From: Nitrosomonadales bacterium
Lineage (GTDB): Bacteria; Pseudomonadota; Gammaproteobacteria; Burkholderiales; Methylophilaceae
Reading direction: 5' to 3'
DNA length: 8,710 nucleotides
Assembly (NCBI GenBank): GCA_018657165.1
Contig: JABHXS010000084.1
Span: 1-8,710 of the forward strand
The notes beneath the pieces were generated by a model, which was given only the letters and a program-made list of their open reading frames with translations, was not told the origin of the DNA and searched no databases. Shown here in pieces: positions 1 to 6,547 of the stretch. The number at the start of each line of letters is the position of its first letter. Positions within the stretch are counted from its first letter, which is position 1. The position numbers and the translations under genes are program-made.

Positions 1-614
1 TAACAATCACCTTCTTCCAAATAACTCATCACCGAATTAAATTTATCACGATATTCATCAATGGATAGATTCTCGGCTATATCACCTTTTATAATAAAAT
101 TATTTTCTTTGTTAACTTTTATCACACTCAATAAGTCAATATAGGTTGACCAATTTTTACTGGTATTTTTATCAGTATTTGTGGTTACTAAATAAGCCTC
201 CTGAAGGAAATGATCAACTATAAGGGCCCAATCATATATTCCCATCGACATCTTAGGCAATCTTAAATTACTTTTTGTTGCATCCTTCATCTCATAGGAA
301 CAATAACCAATTGCGCCGCCAATAAATGGAATTTCTGAATGTGGTTTTGAATATTGATTAATATATCTCTCCACTATTTTTAAACCATCTTCTTCAGAGT
401 TATAGGTTTGACTTTTTTCGCACACACTTGTCAAACTTGAATCCGAGTAAATTTTAACGAAAGGCTCAGCTGAAATAATGTCATACCGTGCATACGGGCT
501 TTTTTCTCTATCAGCCTGGTAACAGCTATCCAAAAAAACAGGCCAATCTAAGTGGCGAATTTGTTCATAATAAATAGTTGTATCAATACGATATGGAATT
601 TTTTTGATTAACAT
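1..614 (-). CDS. pabB: aminodeoxychorismate synthase component I, N-terminal part (cut by window edge)
   Basis: The family uses chorismate and ammonia to make 4-amino-4-deoxychorismate, the precursor of p-aminobenzoate for folate. The visible 204 codons form the N-terminal anthranilate-synthase-I-like region. The segments YARYDIISAEP (41-51), PFIGGAIGYCSYE (96-108) and GIYDWALIVDH (125-135) closely match my recollection of E. coli PabB. The last visible residues, LEEGDC followed by TA, fit the start of the PabB motif GDCYQVN; TrpE proteins usually have GDIFQV there, which favours PabB over anthranilate synthase. About 250 residues, including the catalytic core, lie beyond the edge. The ATG at 614 fits the family N-terminus; an in-frame TAA lies 25 nt upstream and there is no clear Shine-Dalgarno. 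It follows the hxlB terminator, so a separate promoter must fit in about 40 nt or expression depends on read-through. Confidence 0.9.
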   Translation of the reverse strand, partial: MLIKKIPYRIDTTIYYEQIRHLDWPVFLDSCYQADREKSPYARYDIISAEPFVKIYSDSSLTSVCEKSQTYNSEEDGLKIVERYINQYSKPHSEIPFIGGAIGYCSYEMKDATKSNLRLPKMSMGIYDWALIVDHFLQEAYLVTTNTDKNTSKNWSTYIDLLSVIKVNKENNFIIKGDIAENLSIDEYRDKFNSVMSYLEEGDC

Positions 615-656
615 AAAATTATTATCTATCAAAAACCATTATTTTTCTAAAGAATA
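615..656 (-). promoter_or_regulatory. possible weak pabB promoter region
   Basis: Only 42 nt separate the hxlB terminator from the pabB start. On the minus strand they contain GATAAT (626-621), 5 of 6 to the -10 consensus, but the hexamer 17-18 nt upstream (TTAGAA, 650-645) is a poor -35. If this -10 is used, transcription would begin almost at the ATG and give a nearly leaderless mRNA, which would agree with the lack of a ribosome binding site. This is an inference from motif matching only. Confidence 0.3.
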
Positions 657-684
657 AAAAAAGGACACCTAGGTGTCCTTTTTT
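657..684 (-). terminator. intrinsic terminator after hxlB (28-bp perfect palindrome)
   Basis: A perfectly self-complementary 28-bp stretch: the arm AAGGACACC and its complement meet at CTAG and are flanked by A and T runs of six or more. It begins 18 nt after the hxlB stop. Read on the minus strand it gives a G/C-rich stem followed by a U tract, as expected for Rho-independent termination. Its symmetry would let it work on either strand, but no plus-strand gene reads into it. Confidence 0.9.
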
Positions 685-702
685 GTAAATTATATTAAAG
701 CC

Positions 703-1239
703 CTATTCAAGGTTAGCATGAATAGCTCTCATACCCTCTTCAGTAAGGTCTTTATCAAAGACAATCTCACCAATAATTGCTTCGAGATAAACCAGGGTTG
801 ATAGCTCAAATGATGTCCCCATTGGTAAACCTTTTGTAAGCGCAAACACTTCATCGTTGCCCATTTTTAGAGTTAAATCTGCTAATTCAGCCATTGCAGA
901 TGTGCTTTTCATTGAAACAACCGCAATCTTAGCACCCTTGGATTTTGCAGTTTCAAGTGTAGGAAGAAGTGTTTTGGTTCCACCAGAACCTGAAATTACA
1001 ATATATAAATCTCCCTCTTTCAGCGCTGGAGTCACGATTTCACCAACCATACTCACGTTATAGCCACAATGAACCAACCTCATTGCTAAAAAACTTGATA
1101 CTAATTTTGATCTACCAGCACCTGCAACAAAAATATGCCCCGCTTGGTCAATTAATTTTTTCAATTCAGAAGCTTGGTTTTTATCTGTTGAATCAAGAAC
1201 GGCTGTAATCTTATCAATAATTAATTTTTGTGTATCCAT
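703..1239 (-). CDS. hxlB: 6-phospho-3-hexuloisomerase
   Basis: This cytoplasmic enzyme isomerises D-arabino-3-hexulose 6-phosphate to fructose 6-phosphate, the second step of RuMP formaldehyde fixation. The 178-aa protein is one SIS (sugar isomerase) domain, the usual size for the family. Visible features are the phosphosugar-binding segments AGAGRSKLVSSFLAMRL (39-55) and SGSGGTKT (83-90), the family segment LPMGTSFELSTLVYLEAII (138-156) with a glutamate (E153) in the region proposed as catalytic in relatives, and a C-terminus LTEEGMRAIHANLE typical of this isomerase. The ATG at 1239 follows GAGGAG (1256-1251) with a slightly long 11-nt spacer. It lies downstream of hxlA on the same strand, with an intrinsic terminator between them, so it is probably made in smaller amounts than hxlA. 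No strong promoter of its own is visible in the 45 nt after that terminator. A phospho-sugar SIS protein of another type is very unlikely beside hxlA. Confidence 0.96.
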   Translation of the reverse strand: MDTQKLIIDKITAVLDSTDKNQASELKKLIDQAGHIFVAGAGRSKLVSSFLAMRLVHCGYNVSMVGEIVTPALKEGDLYIVISGSGGTKTLLPTLETAKSKGAKIAVVSMKSTSAMAELADLTLKMGNDEVFALTKGLPMGTSFELSTLVYLEAIIGEIVFDKDLTEEGMRAIHANLE

Positions 1240-1285
1240 ACTAACTTTAACTCCTCATCATTATTTTTATCTTTAATGATACCAA

Positions 1286-1315
1286 AAAAAACCCGGCGAT
1301 AAAGCCGGGTTTTTT
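1286..1315 (-). terminator. intrinsic terminator between hxlA and hxlB
   Basis: A 12-bp stem: a run of A plus CCCGGC (1292-1297) pairs with GCCGGG (1304-1309) plus a run of T, across the six-base loop GATAAA (1298-1303). On the minus strand the stem is followed by eight T. It starts 24 nt after the hxlA stop and ends about 45 nt before the hxlB start. It should end most hxlA transcripts and leave hxlB to read-through or to a weak internal promoter. Confidence 0.92.
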
Positions 1316-1339
1316 GAAATATACAATTTCTTTTCGCTA

Positions 1340-1969
1340 TTAGTGAGCGATAGAAGTAATTTCTGCAGCAGCTGCAGCAGGATCAGCAGCGCCGTAAATT
1401 GCAGCACCTGCAACAATAATTGCAGCACCCGCGTCTTTAACTTCTTGAGTTGTAGCAGCTTTAACACCACCAGCAACTGAAATTTTAGCACCAGTATTTA
1501 AAGCAGCAATTGCAGCAAGATCAGCAAAAGGTGTGTGACCAGCAGCTTGAGCATCAAGACCGGTATGAACACCAATGATATCTGCACCAGCAGCAACAGC
1601 TTCTTTTGCTAGAGATTCTTTATCATCAACGTTGATCATATCTACCTGACATTCTTTTCCATATTTCTTAGCAGCAGCGATAACGCCTTTAATAGTAGCA
1701 ATACCAGAAGCACCTAATACAGTACAGATATCAGCACCTGCTTTATAGAAAGGCTCAGCTTCATACTCACCAGCATCCATTGTTTTTAGATCAACAAGAA
1801 TAAGGTTGTTTGGAAACTTTGCTTTTAATGTTTCAAGTAGTTTAATACCGTTGTGTTTGATACAAGGTGTACCAATTTCTAGTATATCTACGTGAGGAGC
1901 AACTGTTTCAGCTAATGCTACTGTTGCGTCAAAATCTAATGAATCTAGTGCCATTTGTGTTAGTGCCAT
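1340..1969 (-). CDS. hxlA: 3-hexulose-6-phosphate synthase
   Basis: Cytoplasmic aldolase that joins formaldehyde to D-ribulose 5-phosphate to give D-arabino-3-hexulose 6-phosphate, the entry reaction of the RuMP cycle. At 209 aa it has the normal length of the stand-alone enzyme and is a single (beta/alpha)8 barrel of the orotidine-monophosphate-decarboxylase superfamily. Markers are LEIGTP (30-35), the metal and catalytic motif DLKTMD (60-65), H135 in IIGVHTGLDA, and the phosphate-binding strands ISVAGGV (163-169) and IIVAGAAI (184-191). The C-terminus is very rich in alanine (DPAAAAAE), encoded largely by repeated GCA codons. The ATG at 1969 is preceded by GGGAG (1983-1979) with a 9-nt spacer, which selects it over the internal Met6. 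A near-consensus promoter, a structured leader and a terminator of its own indicate a strongly expressed, largely monocistronic gene. The close homologue KGPDC (UlaD type) is ruled out by the hxlB neighbour and the DLKTMDAG sequence. Confidence 0.97.
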   Translation of the reverse strand: MALTQMALDSLDFDATVALAETVAPHVDILEIGTPCIKHNGIKLLETLKAKFPNNLILVDLKTMDAGEYEAEPFYKAGADICTVLGASGIATIKGVIAAAKKYGKECQVDMINVDDKESLAKEAVAAGADIIGVHTGLDAQAAGHTPFADLAAIAALNTGAKISVAGGVKAATTQEVKDAGAAIIVAGAAIYGAADPAAAAAEITSIAH

Positions 1970-1978
1970 GGTTTATAT

Positions 1979-1983
1979 CTCCC
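1979..1983 (-). promoter_or_regulatory. ribosome binding site of hxlA
   Basis: GGGAG on the minus strand, 9 nt before the ATG at 1969. It decides the start in favour of this ATG rather than the Met six codons in. Confidence 0.75.
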
Positions 1984-2027
1984 ATTATTTAATATTACTT
2001 CAATTAATAAAATATCTACGCTAAAAA

Positions 2028-2055
2028 CTCGTAAAACTTTTTCTCGTAAAACTTT
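2028..2055 (-). repeat. tandem 13-bp repeat in the hxlA leader
   Basis: Minus-strand AAAGTTTTACGAG occurs twice, at 2055-2043 and 2040-2028, identical over 13 bp, with a 2-bp spacer (period 15). Both copies lie roughly 20-47 nt downstream of the predicted hxlA transcription start and about 60-85 nt before the start codon. The block is flanked by CTAAA and TTTAG, which could pair. Whether it acts as DNA (operator) or RNA (leader element) cannot be told from sequence. Confidence 0.8.
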
Positions 2056-2080
2056 AGTGTTCTCTTCGAGTAGACCGAGG

Positions 2081-2109
2081 ATAATATAACTTCAGTTAAA
2101 TATTGTCAA
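2081..2109 (-). promoter_or_regulatory. sigma70-type promoter of hxlA
   Basis: On the minus strand a perfect -35 TTGACA (2109-2104), a 17-nt spacer and -10 TATTAT (2086-2081, 5 of 6 to consensus). Transcription would start near 2074 and give an untranslated leader of about 105 nt. The promoter lies in the 158-nt gap after tal, so hxlA does not depend on tal transcription. No terminator is visible after tal, so some read-through into hxlA is possible. Confidence 0.85.
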
Positions 2110-2127
2110 TCTATGAAGTTCTATTGC

Positions 2128-3078
2128 TTAAAGTTTTTGACTAAGCGCATCCTCTAATTTATTTTGATCAATCACAAAGTTTCTAATCCCTTCTGAAAGC
2201 TTCTCGGTTGCCATTGCATCTTCATTATGGTCAAATCTAAATTGATCTTCTTCAAGTTTAGAAGGTTTTTCTTTGGTTACGCCATTATCTTTAAGGTGCT
2301 GAGGAAGGTCGCCTTCTGTTGCAGCTAGCTCCTCAATAAGTGCTGGCCCTATGGTTAACCGATCACAACCAGATAGAGCCGTAATTTCACCAATATTTCT
2401 GAATGACGCGCCCATTACTACCGTTTTAAATCCGTGCTCTTTATACCAACTGTAAATATTTCGAACTGAAACAACACCTGGGTCAGTTTCTGATGTGTAT
2501 TCCTCTCCTGTGCTTGCTTTATACCAATCTAAAATTCTCCCAACAAATGGGGATATTAGAAAAACACCTGCTTCAGCACAAGCTCTTGCTTGAGCAAAGC
2601 TAAATAGTAAGGTTAAGTTACAGTTAATCCCCTCTTTTTCTAAAATCTCACCTGCTTTAATACCTTCCCATGTTGATGCTAACTTAATTAAGACTCTATC
2701 TTTTGTTAATCCAGCTTCCTCATACAAAGAAATAATTTTTTTTCCTTTAACAACCATTTTATCGACATTAAAAGATAGGCTAGCATCTACTTCCGTAGAT
2801 ATTCTTCCAGGGATGTGCTTGGAAATTTCTAAACCAACCAAAACAGCCAGCTTGTCAGCGGCATCTTCTATTTGTTGAGCTTTGTCAGAACTTTTACCTT
2901 TTGCGTATGCGATAGCTTCCTCGATCATAGGCTCACATTGCGGCAATTTGCTTGCCTTCAAAAGTAAAGATGGGTTAGTTGTAGCATCGACTGGTTTTAA
3001 AGACTTAATTGCATCTACCTCACCTGTGTCTGCAACAATTGTTGTCATTGATTTTAGTTGTTCAAGTAATGAAGCCAT
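2128..3078 (-). CDS. tal: transaldolase (class I, TalB type)
   Basis: Transfers dihydroxyacetone units between sugar phosphates, interconverting sedoheptulose 7-phosphate + glyceraldehyde 3-phosphate and erythrose 4-phosphate + fructose 6-phosphate. In RuMP metabolism this serves to regenerate the ribulose 5-phosphate acceptor. The 316-aa protein spans the full length of E. coli TalB and aligns with it throughout. D17 (IVADTGE), E96 (RISTEVDA) and Schiff-base K132 (VLIKLASTW) fall at the catalytic positions known for TalB. The family signatures DATTNPSL (31-38) and EGINCNLTLLFS are also present. The ATG at 3078 follows GGAG (3088-3085) with a 6-nt spacer. It is upstream of hxlA on the same strand but is separated from it by 158 nt containing the hxlA promoter, and it is divergent from ppsA. 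Nothing suggests truncation or fusion with glucose-6-phosphate isomerase, which occurs in some bacteria. Confidence 0.97.
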   Translation of the reverse strand: MASLLEQLKSMTTIVADTGEVDAIKSLKPVDATTNPSLLLKASKLPQCEPMIEEAIAYAKGKSSDKAQQIEDAADKLAVLVGLEISKHIPGRISTEVDASLSFNVDKMVVKGKKIISLYEEAGLTKDRVLIKLASTWEGIKAGEILEKEGINCNLTLLFSFAQARACAEAGVFLISPFVGRILDWYKASTGEEYTSETDPGVVSVRNIYSWYKEHGFKTVVMGASFRNIGEITALSGCDRLTIGPALIEELAATEGDLPQHLKDNGVTKEKPSKLEEDQFRFDHNEDAMATEKLSEGIRNFVIDQNKLEDALSQKL

Positions 3079-3119
3079 TGATTTCTCCGTATGTTTTTAA
3101 ATTAGTATGTTTAATAATG

Positions 3120-3147
3120 AAGCCTTAGTTTTTTAACTGGATGGCTT
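3120..3147 (-). promoter_or_regulatory. inverted repeat in the tal leader
   Basis: AAGCC (3120-3124) pairs with GGCTT (3143-3147), and inside this AGTT (3127-3130) pairs with AACT (3135-3138) around a T-rich loop. The pairing is interrupted by unpaired bases and is weaker than the two terminators in this window. It sits 42 nt before the tal start, between the candidate tal promoters and the ribosome binding site, so it could be a leader hairpin or a protein-binding site. Confidence 0.4.
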
Positions 3148-3156
3148 GGGGGAGAC

Positions 3157-3186
3157 ATTTTAGCAAAATTTAGACAATAACAACAA
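3157..3186 (-). promoter_or_regulatory. candidate extended -10 promoter of tal
   Basis: TGCTAAAAT on the minus strand (3165-3157) matches the extended -10 form, with hexamer TAAAAT 5 of 6. The -35 region TTGTTG (3186-3181) matches at three positions with an 18-nt spacer. Transcription would begin near 3150 and leave a leader of about 70 nt that carries the inverted repeat. The alternative, further upstream, is listed separately. Confidence 0.4.
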
Positions 3187-3191
3187 TTTTT

Positions 3192-3219
3192 TCTATCAAA
3201 TAGTTAAGAGGATTGTCAT
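3192..3219 (-). promoter_or_regulatory. second candidate tal promoter, sharing its -35 with ppsA
   Basis: Minus-strand ATGACA (3219-3214, 5 of 6) with GATAGA (3197-3192) at a 16-nt spacer. The -35 lies on the same bases as the plus-strand TTGTCA proposed for ppsA, so the two would form a back-to-back pair. The -10 match is only moderate. Confidence 0.35.
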
Positions 3220-3240
3220 TCAAATTAATTTTGATATTAT
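3213..3240 (+). promoter_or_regulatory. candidate ppsA promoter
   Basis: TTGTCA (3213-3218, 5 of 6) and TATTAT (3235-3240, 5 of 6) with a 16-nt spacer. The predicted start near 3247 gives a leader of about 130 nt. The start falls on the inverted repeat TTGATT-N5-AATCAA (3245-3261), and a 10-bp perfect palindrome CATAATTATG follows at 3287-3296; either could bind a regulator. The rest of the 298-nt gap is A/T-rich with ATT triplet runs (3345-3356), and I see no small gene in it. Confidence 0.5.
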
Positions 3241-3376
3241 TTTTTTGATTGTTAGAATCAATTCAGTTTAAGTCGACAATTAATCACATAATTATGGCAG
3301 AATTACGGTCTTTATTATTATTTATATAGAAAAATCAGTACAAAATTATTATTATTGATTATTCCAAAGGTACCTA

Positions 3377-5740
3377 ATGACACAAAGTATAATTTCTTTC
3401 GAAGAACTCAGAAATAAAGACGTTGCCATTGTGGGGGGTAAAAATGCCTCACTCGGCGAAATGATATCTCAGCTTAAAGCAAAGGGAGTTAGGGTTCCAA
3501 CTGGGTTTGCCACAACCGCAGATGCTTTCAATAACTTTCTAGCCCAAGACCGATTGGGAGAAAAAATTGAGCATGAGCTGAAGGATTTAGATGTAAATGA
3601 CGTAGTTAAGCTAGCCGATAGCGGTAAAAAGATCAGGAAATGGATTCTTGATACATCCTTCTCTCAAGACTTCGAAGACAACATTAAAAATCACTATGAT
3701 AAATTATTAGAGAAATCACCCAAGGGAACAACATTTGCAGTCCGATCTTCTGCTACAGCTGAAGATTTGCCAGATGCATCATTTGCAGGCCAACAGGAAA
3801 GTTTTTTAAATATCCATGGCATAGATAATATAAGACATGCGATTAAGGAGGTATTTGCCTCGCTATACAATGATCGTGCAATTTCATATCGAGTTCATAA
3901 AAACTTTGTTCATTCTGATGTTGCAATATCAGCTGGCATACAACAAATGGTCAGAAGTGATATGGGCTCCTCAGGCGTCATGTTTACTATTGATACAGAA
4001 TCAGGCTTCAAAGATGTAATTTTTATCACATCATCTTATGGGTTAGGCGAAACGGTAGTTCAAGGCGCAGTAAATCCAGATGAATTTTATGTTCATAAAT
4101 CACTTCTAAATCTTGGTAAAAATGCGATAGTTAGAAAATCTATTGGATCAAAAAAAATTAAAATGGTGTTTAGTGAGGATACTAAGGCCGGTTTAAGTAC
4201 AAGCACCATAGATGTCGAAGAGAATTTATCAGACCAATTTAGTATTAAGGATGAGGATGTTACAGAATTAGCTAATTATGCAATGATTATTGAGTCACAT
4301 TATGGTTGCCCAATGGATATTGAGTGGGGTAGGAATGGGCTTGATGGGAAGCTATACATACTCCAAGCTAGGCCTGAAACAGTTAAATCTCAGAATCAAA
4401 ATACAACAGAAACCTACACATTAAAGGAATCTAGTAAGGCACTTGTTGCAGGCAGAGCTGTTACGCAAAAAATTGGGGTGGGGCCTGTAAGAATCGTAAA
4501 AGACCCTTCAGAAATGCATACCGTCCAACCAGGCGATGTGCTTGTGGCTGACATGACTGATCCAAATTGGGAGCCTGTTATGAAAAGAGCTTCTGCTTTA
4601 GTTACAAACCGAGGAGGCAGAACATGTCACGCGGCAATAATCGCAAGAGAGTTAGGAATTCCAGCGATTGTTGGTAGTGTTAATGCGACTGAACTTCTTA
4701 CAGAGCAGGATACCGTTACAGTTTCTTGCTCGGAAGGTGAAACTGGAATCGTCTATCAGGGTAAATTGGATTTTGAAATAAAAGTACAAGATGATGGCGA
4801 ATTGCCAAAGTTACCCATAAAACTAATGATGAATGTAGGTAATCCAGATATGGCTTTTACCTTTGCACAAATTCCTAATGATGGTGTTGGTCTTGCTAGA
4901 CTTGAATTTGTTATTAACAATATGATTGGAATTCACCCAAAGGCCATCTTAAACTACAAGGCTATGCCAGAGGATATCCAAAAAACTATTGACTTTAAGT
5001 CTAAAGGGTATGCTTCTCCAAAAGATTTTTATGTAAATAAAGTAACTGAGGGTGTTGCGACTATCGCGTCTGCATTTTACCCAAAACCAGTCATTGTGAG
5101 GATGTCGGATTTCAAATCAAATGAGTATAAAAAATTAGTTGCAGGCGATATCTATGAACCTGACGAAGAAAACCCAATGATTGGATTCAGGGGTGCTGCA
5201 AGATATATTTCCGATCAATTTAAAGATTGTTTTAAACTCGAATGCGAGGCTATGTTGAAAGCAAGAAATGAAATGGGTTTAACAAATATTGAATTGATGA
5301 TCCCTTTCGTGAGAACCCTCAAGGAGGCCGAAGCAGTAATCAATATTCTTGAAAAGAATGGGCTTAAACGAGGAGAGAATGGGTTAAGGCTAATTATGAT
5401 GTGTGAGGTCCCCTCAAACGCAATTTTAGCTAAAGATTTTTTAAATTACTTTGATGGGTTTTCAATTGGTTCAAATGATTTAACTCAGCTTACATTAGGG
5501 ACTGATAGAGATTCAGGAATTTTAGCAGATGGTTTTGATGAAAGAGATCCAGCTGTTATAAGGTTAATCGAGTTAGCGATTGAAGGTGCTAAAAAAAGTA
5601 AAAGGTATGTGGGTATCTGCGGTCAAGGCCCGTCTGATCACCCAGATTTTGCTAAATGGCTTTTGAAACAAAAAATGGATTCGATGTCTTTAAATCCTGA
5701 TACAGTAATAAGTACATGGAAAAAATTAAGCGAAAAATAA
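3377..5740 (+). CDS. ppsA: phosphoenolpyruvate synthase (pyruvate, water dikinase)
   Basis: Cytoplasmic enzyme that converts pyruvate + ATP + water to PEP + AMP + phosphate, feeding gluconeogenesis. At 787 aa it is close to E. coli PpsA (792). Domains in order: N-terminal ATP-grasp nucleotide-binding domain (about 1-335, with FAVRSSATAEDLPDASFAGQ at 120-139 and YILQARPETV at 327-336); the swivelling phosphohistidine domain with GGRTCHAAIIARELGIPAIV (413-432), H418 being the phosphorylated histidine; and the C-terminal PEP/pyruvate barrel with LARLEF (506-511), EVPSNA (677-682), GSNDLTQLTLG (698-708) and the proton-donor cysteine C748 in GICGQGPSD. T416, two residues before H418, matches the threonine that PpsR phosphorylates in relatives. 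The start follows AAAGG (3366-3370) at 6 nt. The stop codon directly abuts the ppsR start. The water-dikinase type rather than PPDK is indicated by the ppsR neighbour and the TCH motif. Confidence 0.97.
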   Translation: MTQSIISFEELRNKDVAIVGGKNASLGEMISQLKAKGVRVPTGFATTADAFNNFLAQDRLGEKIEHELKDLDVNDVVKLADSGKKIRKWILDTSFSQDFEDNIKNHYDKLLEKSPKGTTFAVRSSATAEDLPDASFAGQQESFLNIHGIDNIRHAIKEVFASLYNDRAISYRVHKNFVHSDVAISAGIQQMVRSDMGSSGVMFTIDTESGFKDVIFITSSYGLGETVVQGAVNPDEFYVHKSLLNLGKNAIVRKSIGSKKIKMVFSEDTKAGLSTSTIDVEENLSDQFSIKDEDVTELANYAMIIESHYGCPMDIEWGRNGLDGKLYILQARPETVKSQNQNTTETYTLKESSKALVAGRAVTQKIGVGPVRIVKDPSEMHTVQPGDVLVADMTDPNWEPVMKRASALVTNRGGRTCHAAIIARELGIPAIVGSVNATELLTEQDTVTVSCSEGETGIVYQGKLDFEIKVQDDGELPKLPIKLMMNVGNPDMAFTFAQIPNDGVGLARLEFVINNMIGIHPKAILNYKAMPEDIQKTIDFKSKGYASPKDFYVNKVTEGVATIASAFYPKPVIVRMSDFKSNEYKKLVAGDIYEPDEENPMIGFRGAARYISDQFKDCFKLECEAMLKARNEMGLTNIELMIPFVRTLKEAEAVINILEKNGLKRGENGLRLIMMCEVPSNAILAKDFLNYFDGFSIGSNDLTQLTLGTDRDSGILADGFDERDPAVIRLIELAIEGAKKSKRYVGICGQGPSDHPDFAKWLLKQKMDSMSLNPDTVISTWKKLSEK

Positions 5741-6547
5741 ATGGCTAAAAATAAAAGGACAGCCTTTTTTATATCTGATGGGACAGGTATTACGGCTGGT
5801 TCTTTAGGTGGTCTATTAGCACATTTTCCTGAAACTGAATTTGATCAAATTAGAATACCCTTCACAGACTCAATTGCTAAAGTTGAGGATGCTCAAAAGA
5901 GAATAGTTAATGCCAAAATGATGACTGGTGCAAGGCCTATCGTCATCATGTCAATCGGAAATAAAATCTTAAGAAATGAGTTAAAAGCTGTAGATGCTTA
6001 TTACATTGATCTATTTGATTCATTTATTCATCCCTTGGGAATTGAGCTAGATGAACAACCGTTAACAAGGCCTGGGGTTTCCCACAGCATGAAAACCAAT
6101 AATTATGGCTCTAGAATGGAGGCAATTAACTTTGCATTAGGCCATGATGATGGAATGACCCATACTGGACTTAATCAAGCACAAGTCATACTTATAGGTG
6201 TTTCTAGAAGTGGTAAAACACCCACCAGTATTTATCTTGCAATGCAGTTCGGAATCAAAGCTGCGAACTACCCCCTAATTCCTGAGGACTTTGAAAGAGG
6301 AAAATTGCCTCCTATCTTAGAAGGATACCTTGACAAGATATTTGGGCTCACAATCAAAGCTGAACGATTACACTCTCTCAGAAGTGAAAGAAGGCCTAAC
6401 AGTCATTATGCATCGCTATCTAATTGTAGGCAGGAAATTAAACAAGCCGAGAACCTAATGAAAAAAATTAGGATACCGACAGCAGACTCCACCTCAAAAT
6501 CAGTTGAGGAACTCTCAGCAATAATCATACAATTTATGAAAAATTAA
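5741..6547 (+). CDS. ppsR: PEP synthase regulatory protein (kinase/pyrophosphorylase)
   Basis: Bifunctional regulator of the DUF299 family. It inactivates PEP synthase by ADP-dependent phosphorylation of a threonine beside the catalytic histidine, and restores it by phosphate-dependent removal that releases pyrophosphate. The 268-aa length is close to the E. coli protein (277). Visible features are the N-terminal FISDGTGITA (10-19) and the P-loop IGVSRSGKTPTSIYLA (152-167) with K159 and T160. The segment NYPLIPEDF (176-184) is also typical. The ATG follows the ppsA TAA with no intervening base and no good Shine-Dalgarno, so translation is probably coupled to ppsA. The neighbour makes PpsA the likely target rather than PPDK, which the sister PDRP proteins regulate. 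The gene ends tail to tail with the peroxidase gene, with a 4-nt overlap and no terminator hairpin between them. Confidence 0.95.
   Translation: MAKNKRTAFFISDGTGITAGSLGGLLAHFPETEFDQIRIPFTDSIAKVEDAQKRIVNAKMMTGARPIVIMSIGNKILRNELKAVDAYYIDLFDSFIHPLGIELDEQPLTRPGVSHSMKTNNYGSRMEAINFALGHDDGMTHTGLNQAQVILIGVSRSGKTPTSIYLAMQFGIKAANYPLIPEDFERGKLPPILEGYLDKIFGLTIKAERLHSLRSERRPNSHYASLSNCRQEIKQAENLMKKIRIPTADSTSKSVEELSAIIIQFMKN

Noticed and set aside
857..1208. Two plus-strand open frames of 68 and 79 aa opposite hxlB
   Set aside because: They are antisense shadows of a well-supported SIS-domain gene, without ribosome binding sites or recognisable motifs.
1361..1391. CAG/CTG-like triplet repeat
   Set aside because: It is explained by repeated GCA/GCT alanine codons and the Ala-rich HxlA C-terminus, not by an independent repeat element.
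1273..1491. Minus-strand 72-aa open frame very rich in Leu and Gln
   Set aside because: It is an out-of-frame reading of the GCA/GCT-rich 3' end of hxlA and then runs through the hxlA terminator; it has no homology-like features.
2882..3100. Plus-strand 72-aa frame opposite the tal 5' end
   Set aside because: Antisense shadow of the conserved transaldolase N-terminus; it ends in the tal leader.
3837..4019. Plus-strand 60-aa frame inside ppsA
   Set aside because: It lies wholly inside the conserved ATP-grasp region in another frame.
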